DNA from: Myxococcus xanthus
GTDB taxonomy: Bacteria > Myxococcota > Myxococcia > Myxococcales > Myxococcaceae
Direction: 5' to 3'
NCBI RefSeq assembly: GCF_900106535.1
Contig: NZ_FNOH01000007.1
Span: 372,001 to 436,000, forward strand
DNA length: 64,000 bases
Notes under the pieces: generated by a model
Databases searched by the model: none
Seen by the model: only the letters and a program-made list of their open reading frames with translations
What the model was told of the DNA's origin: nothing
Program-made: the position numbers and the translations under genes
Part shown: piece by piece, positions 37,531-44,272 of the stretch
Layout of the letters: every line of letters starts with the position of its first letter
Position numbering within the stretch: position 1 is the stretch's first letter

Positions 37531-37555
37531 GCCGCGCCCTGGCTGGAGTCACGAC

Positions 37556-38446
37556 GTGGTGAAAGCAGACATGCAGAAGCGGGCCCTGGGGCGCGGGCTG
37601 TCCGCCCTCATCCCCCAGGCGGGCGCCACCGGGGCCGGCAAGGGTGAGCAGGCCCCCAAGGCCGGCGTCCTCAAGCTCCCCATCGAGTCCATCCACCGCG
37701 ACAAGGACCAGCCGCGCACCTACTTTGACGAGGAGAAGCTCAAGGAGCTCTCCGAATCCATCAAGGCGCAGGGCGTGCTCCAGCCCATCCTCGTCCGCAA
37801 GGACGGCGACGGCTACCGCATCATCGCGGGCGAGCGCCGCTGGCGCGCCTCCCAGGCCGCCGGCCTCAAGGAAGTGCCCGCCATCGTCCGCGACGTGACG
37901 GAGGTCCAGGCCTTCGAGCTGGCCCTGGTGGAGAACCTCCAGCGCGCGGACCTGAACCCCATCGAAGAGGCGGAGGGCTACAAGCGCCTGGTGGACGAGT
38001 TCAAGCTCACGCAGGAGCAGGTCAGCGTGCGCGTGGGCAAGGAGCGCTCCACGGTGGCCAACGCCCTGCGCCTGCTTGCGCTGCCCACGGACGTCAAGGG
38101 CATGGTGGCGGATGGTTCGCTCAGCATGGGCCACGCGCGCGCGCTCCTGGGCGTGCCCCGGCTGCCGGAGCTGCAGAACCTGGCCAAGCAAGTCGCGGAC
38201 AAGAAGCTCTCCGTGCGTGACACGGAGCGGCTGGTCCAGCAGAGTCGCTCCAGCGGGAAGAAGGACGCGGGCAAGGCGGCACCGAAGCAGAGCCCGCAGG
38301 TGAAGGCACTGGTGGAGGAGCTTCAGCGGCGACTGGGTACCAAGGTCCGGCTCACCGAACGAAGCCCCGGAAAGGGCACCATCGAGGTGGACTTCTTCTC
38401 GTACGATGACCTCGACCGGCTCTTGAAGCTTCTCAGGAAGGAGTAG
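37556..38446 (+). CDS. parB: Centromere-binding protein and CTPase ParB (Spo0J)
   Basis: The 296-residue protein binds parS, hydrolyses CTP and slides as a clamp. The N-terminal basic ParA-activating peptide is KRALGRGLSALIP. The CTP-binding core contains GERRWRASQAAGL and ENLQRADLNPIEEA. The helix-turn-helix region follows at about residues 150-185 (LTQEQVSVRVGKERSTVANAL), then the C-terminal dimer domain with VDFFSYDDLDRLLKLL. GTG 37556 or 37559 has a GGAG site; ATG 37571 is a possible shorter start. Its targets are the sites at 29.2-32.7 kb. Confidence 0.96.
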   Translation: MVKADMQKRALGRGLSALIPQAGATGAGKGEQAPKAGVLKLPIESIHRDKDQPRTYFDEEKLKELSESIKAQGVLQPILVRKDGDGYRIIAGERRWRASQAAGLKEVPAIVRDVTEVQAFELALVENLQRADLNPIEEAEGYKRLVDEFKLTQEQVSVRVGKERSTVANALRLLALPTDVKGMVADGSLSMGHARALLGVPRLPELQNLAKQVADKKLSVRDTERLVQQSRSSGKKDAGKAAPKQSPQVKALVEELQRRLGTKVRLTERSPGKGTIEVDFFSYDDLDRLLKLLRKE

Positions 38447-38449
38447 GAC

Positions 38450-38902
38450 GTGGCGCTCCTTGGCGGGAAAAAAGACGAATCATCCAGCAAGCCTCTGTTC
38501 AGGCGGGAGGAGGAATCCGTGTCGCAGCGTTCTGGTGAGGTCCACACGCTCCTGGGCAAGGGGAGCGAGTTCGAAGGGAAGCTGACCTTCGAAGGGCAGG
38601 TCCGTATCGACGGCAAGTTCCAGGGGCAGATCATCACCAAAGACGTGCTCGTCATTGGGGATGGCGCCAAGGTTCAGGCCGAAATCCAGGCTGGCACCGT
38701 CATCATCAACGGCCAGGTCGAAGGCAACGTGAAGGCGACGCAGATCATCGAGCTGAAGACGCCCGGCCGCGTGAAGGGCAACCTCGAGACGCCGTCGCTG
38801 TCCATGGACCGCGGTGTCATCTTCGAGGGCTCGCTGAAGATGGAGAACCTGGGCACCGCTGGCGCCCGGCCGCCTCCGCCTCCGGGTGGCGAGAAGAAGT
38901 AG
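38450..38902 (+). CDS. bacM: Bactofilin BacM
   Basis: The 150-residue protein forms a right-handed beta-helix that polymerises without nucleotide. The bactofilin core runs from about residue 36 to 135, with short hydrophobic-Gly rungs such as FEGKLTFEGQVRIDGKFQGQ and GTVIINGQVEGNVKA. A Pro-rich tail (RPPPPPGGEKK) follows. The N-terminal leader up to about residue 27 agrees with the reported N-terminal processing of M. xanthus BacM. The GTG start is three bases behind the parB stop. In M. xanthus, BacM shapes the cell, and related bactofilins position ParABS. Confidence 0.95.
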   Translation: MALLGGKKDESSSKPLFRREEESVSQRSGEVHTLLGKGSEFEGKLTFEGQVRIDGKFQGQIITKDVLVIGDGAKVQAEIQAGTVIINGQVEGNVKATQIIELKTPGRVKGNLETPSLSMDRGVIFEGSLKMENLGTAGARPPPPPGGEKK

Positions 38903-38904
38903 AC

Positions 38905-39450
38905 GTGCGTTCCTGGAAGCACATGGCGCCAGCTTCACTGCTGGCGCTCACCCTCCTGGGCGGCTGCAAGGGCTGTGGCCAGGAGGATGCTGCTTCCGGT
39001 ACCGGAGAGGATGACGGCCGTCCGTCCTCCATCCGCTCCGGTGTGAAGGTGCCGCTGCCGGATGGCTGGTCCGCGCTGGTCGCGCCGGATGAGAGCTTCC
39101 AGGCGGGCCCGCCCGGCCGGCCCGTGTTGCGGGTGGACCTGCGGCGCGGGGACGGCGAGCAGCTGCCCTCTGTGGACACCCTGGTCGACCGCGTCCGCGA
39201 GGAGCTGAAGGACTTCGAGCTCTCGCTGGACCAGGAAGAAGAGACGGAGCGCTACTCGCTGCTGCGCATCACCCTGGCGCCCAAGCTGGCGGATGGGGGC
39301 GTGGGCCCGGAAGCCCCTGGCTTCTTCGGCGCGCGGCGCGTGGGCAACGACTTGTTCCTCTGTGCCAGCCTGCCGGGCGCGTCCGCCGAGGATGTGCTGC
39401 GCGCCACTGAGGCCTGCCGCGAAATCCAGGTCCAGGGCGCGCTGCCATAG
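38905..39450 (+). CDS. Lipoprotein of unknown function
   Basis: The 181-residue protein begins with a lipoprotein signal: MAPASLLALTLLGGCKGCG, with the lipobox LGGC. The rest is soluble, with KVPLPDGWSALVAPDESFQ and a final disulphide candidate pair in FLCASLPG and ATEACREI. It starts three bases after bacM, so it belongs to the parAB-bacM operon. No function is known to me; an envelope role linked to bactofilin is possible. Confidence 0.85.
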   Translation: MRSWKHMAPASLLALTLLGGCKGCGQEDAASGTGEDDGRPSSIRSGVKVPLPDGWSALVAPDESFQAGPPGRPVLRVDLRRGDGEQLPSVDTLVDRVREELKDFELSLDQEEETERYSLLRITLAPKLADGGVGPEAPGFFGARRVGNDLFLCASLPGASAEDVLRATEACREIQVQGALP

Positions 39451-39749
39451 CGAGCAGCACCGCGCGTCCAAGGCAATCACACGTCGAGACAGGTGGGAGT
39501 GTCTCCTCCTGGCGGAGTCGATGCAGGCGAGCAGGCTTCCGTTACCGCCTCGTGAACATCTGGCGCGGCTCGGGTGTCCCAACGTTATGCATTTCAGGGT
39601 GCACTTCCGTGCACGCCACGCCGACATTGACGCTCAGGGACTTCCCCTGGCCGTCACGAATCTCTAACCTCACCCTCCCGGACTGCGTTGGGTGCTCGCC
39701 TCGGACCCATCCAGGACCTCCACGCAGTGCCCTCGCAAGGAGTCCCCGC
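39451..39749. other. Intergenic region, nothing recognised
   Basis: This 299-base stretch behind the parAB-bacM operon has no GC3-biased frame, no clear hairpin-plus-T terminator and no repeats. The only supported element is an AAGGAG ribosome binding site at about 39738 for the following small gene. Confidence 0.5.
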
Positions 39750-39944
39750 ATGTCGTTCTCCGGAATGCTCCCCCTCCCGTTCGCCACCGTGGACATCGCA
39801 CCCGTGGGAGAGCAGCTGATCGCCGTGGGCGGCCTCGTGGTCGCCGGGCTGGGGGCGCTCTGGGCCGCCTGGACGCGGCCGTCCGCGCAGCCGGTGCCCA
39901 TTCCCGTGCGCGGCGGCTCGTCGCGCCGCAACCCGCGTCGCTGA
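39750..39944 (+). CDS. Small single-span membrane protein
   Basis: Sixty-four residues with one membrane segment (LIAVGGLVVAGLGALWAAW) and a basic tail (RGGSSRRNPRR). An AAGGAG site precedes the ATG. GC3 is high. Unknown function. Confidence 0.65.
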   Translation: MSFSGMLPLPFATVDIAPVGEQLIAVGGLVVAGLGALWAAWTRPSAQPVPIPVRGGSSRRNPRR

Positions 39945-39955
39945 AGCACCGCGAA

Positions 39956-39990
39956 GGGCGCGAAGGCGGGGTGAGTCCCCGCCCGCGCCC
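39956..39990. terminator. Bidirectional hairpin terminator
   Basis: The stem GGGCGCG-AA-GGCGGGG pairs with CCCCGCC-CGCGCCC (39956-39971 with 39977-39990), a five-base loop and a two-base bulge. It lies between two convergent genes and lacks a T run, so it may act only partly. Confidence 0.6.
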
Positions 39991-40009
39991 CTGAAAGCAG
40001 CACCCCGCC

Positions 40010-41035
40010 TCAGCGCTTGAAGGCCAGGGAGAGGGCGAAGTCGCCCGCGGCGTCCGTCCACCACTCGGCCAGCGTGAGTCCCGCGGCCGACAGCTCGGAT
40101 GCCACCTGCTGCTGGTGGAACTTGCAGCTCACCTCCGTGCGCAACACCTCCCCTTCGGCGAAGTCCACCTGCTTGCGCAGCGTGGACAACCACACCGACT
40201 GCGCGCGCCGGGACACCAGGCGCATCTCAATCCAGGCGTTCTTCTCGTCGAAGGGCGCGAAGTGCTCGAAGGCGTCCGGGTCGAAGTTCCCTCCCAGCTC
40301 GCGGTTGAGCACCTTGAGCACGTTGCGGTTGAACTCGGCCGTCACGCCCGCGCTGTCGTTGTAGGCGGCGTACAGCCGCTCGCGGTCCTTGATGAGGTCG
40401 GTGCCCAGGAGCAGCCCGTCTCCCGGCTGCAGCCCGGCGGAGAGCTGCCTCAGGAAGAGCGCGCGCTGCGCCGGCTTCAGGTTGCCGATGGTGCCGCCCA
40501 GAAAGGCCACCAGCCGCCGGCCGCCGTTGGGGAGCTGGCCCAGGTGGCGCTCGAAGTCGCCCACCACCGCGTGCACGGTGATGCCCGGGTACTCGCGCGC
40601 CAGGCCCGACGCCGCGCGCCGCAGGAAGGCCTCGCTCACGTCGAAGGGGACGAAGCGCGCCAGCCGGCCCGCCTCCTCCAGCGCGTCCAGGAGCAGGCGC
40701 GTCTTCTCGCTGGTGCCGCTGCCCAGCTCGATGAGCGTGTCCGCGCCGCTCAAGCGGGCGATGTCACCGGCGTGGGCCAGCAGGATTTCCCGCTCGCGCC
40801 GCGTCGGGTAGTACTCCGGCAGCCGGGTGATGTCGTCGAAGAGCTGGCTGCCACGCTCGTCGTAGAGCCACTTGGGAGACAGCTCCTTGGGCGTGCCGCA
40901 CAGGCCCTGGAGCGCCTCTTCCCGGAGGGCGCGCTTCGCGTCGCCCGGTTTCACGTAAACGTCCACCTGGACTCCCGGCGTGTGCTGCGCGTCTTCGCCC
41001 GGAGTCGCCACCGTCGGTACCGTCGTCACCCGCAT
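40010..41035 (-). CDS. egtD: L-histidine N-alpha-methyltransferase EgtD
   Basis: The 341-residue SAM enzyme makes hercynine (trimethylhistidine), the first intermediate of ergothioneine. Family marks include SPKWLYDERGSQLFDDITRLPEYYPTRRE near the start, the SAM loop IELGSGTSEKTRLLL, and the FLGGTIGNL segment. The C-terminal SCKFHQQQVASELSAAGL fits too. It lies 9 bases after egtB, so both are in one operon. Confidence 0.95.
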   Translation of the reverse strand: MRVTTVPTVATPGEDAQHTPGVQVDVYVKPGDAKRALREEALQGLCGTPKELSPKWLYDERGSQLFDDITRLPEYYPTRREREILLAHAGDIARLSGADTLIELGSGTSEKTRLLLDALEEAGRLARFVPFDVSEAFLRRAASGLAREYPGITVHAVVGDFERHLGQLPNGGRRLVAFLGGTIGNLKPAQRALFLRQLSAGLQPGDGLLLGTDLIKDRERLYAAYNDSAGVTAEFNRNVLKVLNRELGGNFDPDAFEHFAPFDEKNAWIEMRLVSRRAQSVWLSTLRKQVDFAEGEVLRTEVSCKFHQQQVASELSAAGLTLAEWWTDAAGDFALSLAFKR

Positions 41036-41044
41036 CGCCTCACC

Positions 41045-42391
41045 TCACCTCGCGTTCCGTGCACAGCGGAAGCCGGCGAAAATCTGCCGGCGGTTGGGGA
41101 AGTCCCAATTGCGGAAGCCGTTGCGCATTGCGACCGGTGCGCTGGCCCACGCGCCTCCTCGGAGAACCTTGTAGGACTCGCCGAAGAACACCTCGGAGTA
41201 CTCGGGGTACGGGAAGGCGCTGAAGCCCGCGTACGGGCGGAAGTCGCTCGCGGTCCATTCCCACACGTCGCCCAGCAGTCCCCAGACGCCGTCCTGGCTG
41301 ACGCCTTGTGGGTAGCTGCCCACCGGCGCCGGGCCCCACGTGCTTCCGTCCAGGTTGGCGCGGGCCCGGGTGGGCGGCGTGTCGCCCCAGGGGTACTCGC
41401 GGGGGCGGCCGTCACTGCCGCGCGCGGCCTTCTCCCACTCGGCCTCGGTGGGCAGCCGCTTGCCGGCCCAGCGTGCGTAGGCGTCCGCCTCGTACCAGCA
41501 CACGTGCTGCACCGGCTCGTCCTTGGGCAGCGGCTCCACCTGGCCGAAGCGCCGCCGCAGCCAGGTGTGGTTGCCCTGGGGAAGCCAGAAGCCCGGGTAC
41601 TTGAGCCCTTCTGCCTGGATGACCTCCCAGCCCTTGGGGTGCCACCAGCGCGGGTCCTCGTAGCCACCCGCCTCCACGAAGACGAGGTAGTCGCCGTTGG
41701 TGACGGGGTGCGCGTCCATCAGGAACGGAGCGACGTGCTGGGAGAACGTGGGCCGCTCGTTGTCGTAGGCCCACGGTGACGTGCTGCCCAGCCGCGCCTC
41801 GCCGCCGGGGATGAAGACCTCCGCCTGCGGCACGGCGCCGGGCCGGGGCCGCGGGCGCGCCGAGGGCACGTGGTACTCCGGCGACGTCATGAGCTGCAGC
41901 GTGGCGGCCAGCGTCTCCGCGTGCTGCTGTTCGTGCTGCGCCACCATGCCGAAGACGTAGCCGCCCGCCAGCAGCGGCGCGGTGCTGTCCTCGGGGAGCC
42001 GGTGCAGGTGCTCGCGCACCGCCTCACGCACGCGCCGCGCGTAGGCGAAGGCGGCCTCGGGTGGCAGCAGCGGCAGCTCGGCGCGCGTGGAGCGCGGGTG
42101 CCGGAAGGCGTCATAGATGGCGTCGAACGCCGGGTCGGTGATGGCCGGCGCCCCCAGCGCCCGGAGCAGCCACTGCTCCTCGTAGTTGGCCACGTGCGCC
42201 ACGTCCCAGATGAGCGGCGACATGAGCGGGGAATGCTGACGGCGCAGCTCGTCCTCGGGCAGCCCGCCGAGCATCGCCAGCACGCGCGCGCGCGCCGTCT
42301 CCAGCTCGGTCCAGGCACGGGACTTCCAGGGCGGATGGGCCCCGCCTTCCTCTCGCGGGTGACTCCGTTCCTCGGCCATTTGGAACATCAC
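41045..42391 (-). CDS. egtB: Ergothioneine sulfoxide synthase EgtB
   Basis: The 448-residue non-haem iron enzyme joins hercynine to a thiol donor through an oxidative C-S bond. The N-terminal DinB-like domain carries the iron histidines in WDVAHVANYEEQW and VAQHEQQHAETL. The C-terminal FGE-sulfatase-type domain contains TNGDYLVFVEAGGYEDPRWW and ends in GFRCARN. Whether gamma-glutamylcysteine or cysteine is the donor cannot be read off. EgtA, EgtC and EgtE are not in the window. Starts: GTG 42391, ATG 42388 or ATG 42379. Confidence 0.94.
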   Translation of the reverse strand: MMFQMAEERSHPREEGGAHPPWKSRAWTELETARARVLAMLGGLPEDELRRQHSPLMSPLIWDVAHVANYEEQWLLRALGAPAITDPAFDAIYDAFRHPRSTRAELPLLPPEAAFAYARRVREAVREHLHRLPEDSTAPLLAGGYVFGMVAQHEQQHAETLAATLQLMTSPEYHVPSARPRPRPGAVPQAEVFIPGGEARLGSTSPWAYDNERPTFSQHVAPFLMDAHPVTNGDYLVFVEAGGYEDPRWWHPKGWEVIQAEGLKYPGFWLPQGNHTWLRRRFGQVEPLPKDEPVQHVCWYEADAYARWAGKRLPTEAEWEKAARGSDGRPREYPWGDTPPTRARANLDGSTWGPAPVGSYPQGVSQDGVWGLLGDVWEWTASDFRPYAGFSAFPYPEYSEVFFGESYKVLRGGAWASAPVAMRNGFRNWDFPNRRQIFAGFRCARNAR

Positions 42392-42595
42392 CCGTCCAAG
42401 GTAGGGAGGCGCCCGGCGCGGAGGTAAGCCCCCGCCTCACCGGCGCCCGAGCGGCTCGTGAAGGAGCGCACGTTGCCCGCGCGCCCCCAACGCCTTGTCT
42501 CTACGCCGGGCGTGGAGCCTCGTCCTGGGCTCAACCGGGAAATCCTCCAGGAAGGTTGAAGCTCAAACACTATACCCGGCCCTGAGCGGATCCGC

Positions 42596-42871
42596 TCAGG
42601 GCTCGTTGGGGACGCGGGCGAGGCCGAGCAGGGTGAGCGTGCGTGAGCGTTCGTCCCACGCGTACTCCAGCTCCAGCCCGTGCTGCGGCACGACATGCCG
42701 CGCCACCAGGCCGTTGGCCGCTTGGGGCTCGCGCAGGGCCGGGTCGCCCAGGCGCTCCAGCACCTGCTGGAGTGCATGGAAGGTCTCCGCCGTCATGCGG
42801 CCCACCTCCCGCCACGCTTGGGGTGCGTAATGCACGCGGTGAGGGCCCTGTCGTTGGCGGAGCTGCGGCAT
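42596..42871 (-). CDS. RelE/ParE-like small protein without visible antitoxin
   Basis: The 91 residues read VHYAPQAWREVGRMTAETFH, then a helix, then LELEYAWDERSRTLTLLGLARV. This helix-sheet order and the final strand resemble RelE/ParE ribonuclease or gyrase toxins. No antitoxin gene of the usual small size lies next to it. The start is ATG 42871; a longer frame to 42952 exists. It may be a solitary RelE-like protein. Confidence 0.5.
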   Translation of the reverse strand: MPQLRQRQGPHRVHYAPQAWREVGRMTAETFHALQQVLERLGDPALREPQAANGLVARHVVPQHGLELEYAWDERSRTLTLLGLARVPNEP

Positions 42872-43270
42872 ATCCCGGTGGTCCTTCGTCCTTTCCGGGA
42901 TGCTCCGTATGCCAACGGCGTGCCCACCCTCCGTCGCTTGGATTTTCAACAAGCTGGGGCAGGTGCGGGGTGACCCGGGCTGCAGGAGTTACAGGCTGGC
43001 GACAGCGGAGGCAGAAGAAAGGACAGGCTCGAAGTCCCGGGAGTCACTGTTTGACGGCCTTTCGGGGCCGCCTGGCCAGGTCCCATCCGGGGGTGCGTGA
43101 CGCGAATGTCCCGGCAGCGGGGCGCGGCTTGGAAATGCGAGGCCGGCCCGGTGGCCGACCAGGGAGGCGGCGTCGCGGACCTCCGCCGCGTCGTGGCTGC
43201 CCGCCTGTGCCGGGCATGCCCAGGTTGAACGCAGGGCCGAGCATGCGGCGGGCCCAGGCAAGGAGGAAGG
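42872..43270. other. Intergenic region, nothing clear
   Basis: The 399 bases between divergent genes hold no GC3-biased frame. Short hairpin-forming GC runs occur near 43140-43210 without a T run. No promoter was recognised. Confidence 0.5.
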
Positions 43271-43792
43271 ATGGCTCGGCGGAGGTACACTCCCTGGTCC
43301 GCCACCAACGGCCTGCTCTTTGGCATGGCCGCGGGCGTGGTGCTGGCATTGGCGGAGGTGGTGCTGGCGGTGGCGTCGGGGGACAACCCGATGCATCCGG
43401 TGCGGATGTCCGCCGGGGTGCTCCTGGGGCCGTCCGCCTTCACGGCCGCGGTCTCCGACAGCACGGCCCTGCTGCTGGGCATGGGCGTCCACCTGATGAT
43501 TTCGGCGGTGGTGGGGCTCTTCTACTCCGTGCTGGATGCGTTCCTGCCGCCAGACGGGCGCAGCCGCTGGGAGTTCCAGGCCGCGGTGGGGATGCTCTAC
43601 GGCATCTTCGTGTGGCTGGTGAACTTCCAGTTCATCGGGCGTGGCTCGTATCCGTGGTTCCTGGACGTGCCGCAGTTCCCCCAGATTGTGGTGCACGCCT
43701 TCTTCCTGGGACTGCCGCTGGCGTCGCTGTTCACCGCCGCGGAGCGTCGCCGGCTGCTGCTGGATGCGGCGGAGAGCACCCCCGCTCGCTGA
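43271..43792 (+). CDS. Integral membrane protein, four spans
   Basis: The 173-residue protein has four hydrophobic stretches: LLFGMAAGVVLALAEVVLAV, LLGMGVHLMISAVVGLFYSV, AAVGMLYGIFVWLVNFQFI and IVVHAFFLGLPLASLFTAA. A cytoplasmic basic N terminus is predicted (MARRRYTPW). No family recognised. An AAGGA site precedes the start. Confidence 0.75.
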   Translation: MARRRYTPWSATNGLLFGMAAGVVLALAEVVLAVASGDNPMHPVRMSAGVLLGPSAFTAAVSDSTALLLGMGVHLMISAVVGLFYSVLDAFLPPDGRSRWEFQAAVGMLYGIFVWLVNFQFIGRGSYPWFLDVPQFPQIVVHAFFLGLPLASLFTAAERRRLLLDAAESTPAR

Positions 43793-43890
43793 GACTCGCG
43801 AGCGCTTTGAAAAAACGCGGAAGGTATGGTGAAAGTACCCGACCTTGAGGGTTAGCTGGGCCGGCCCTTCTTCCGTGGACTGATACACGC

Positions 43891-44271
43891 ATGGACACAG
43901 AACTGGCGAGCATGCTGGGGGCCGCGTCGAGGGCCGCCCGGGTGCGGATGGGGCTGACGCAGGCGGATGTCGCCGAGCGCATTGGCATGGCGTCGGAGGT
44001 ATACGGGCGGTTGGAGCGCGGCCACATGCTGCCCAGCGTCCAGAACCTGCGCCGGCTGTGCATGGTGCTGAATGTGCCTCCTCACGAACTGCTGGGCCTG
44101 GGCGAGGGCTTCACCGCCCCGCCGCCGGTGAAGGAGAAGGCCGCCGCGAAGAATCGCGAGGAGGACACGCCGGAGATGCGGCGGCTGATGCGCAACCTGC
44201 GCAAGCTGACGGCGGTGCAGTTGAAGCTGATGAACCTGATCGCCTCGGCGATGCAGCACAAGAAGAAGTAG
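43891..44271 (+). CDS. XRE-family helix-turn-helix regulator
   Basis: Residues 7-65 form a Cro/C1-type helix-turn-helix: ASRAARVRMGLTQADVAERI, then MASEVYGRLERGHMLPSVQNL and LCMVLNVPPHELLGL. A basic linker and a helical C-terminal region with RNLRKLTAVQLKLMNLI follow. Its stop is one base from the stop of the large opposing gene, so neither has room for an intrinsic terminator. Confidence 0.9.
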   Translation: MDTELASMLGAASRAARVRMGLTQADVAERIGMASEVYGRLERGHMLPSVQNLRRLCMVLNVPPHELLGLGEGFTAPPPVKEKAAAKNREEDTPEMRRLMRNLRKLTAVQLKLMNLIASAMQHKKK

Positions 44272-44272
44272 C

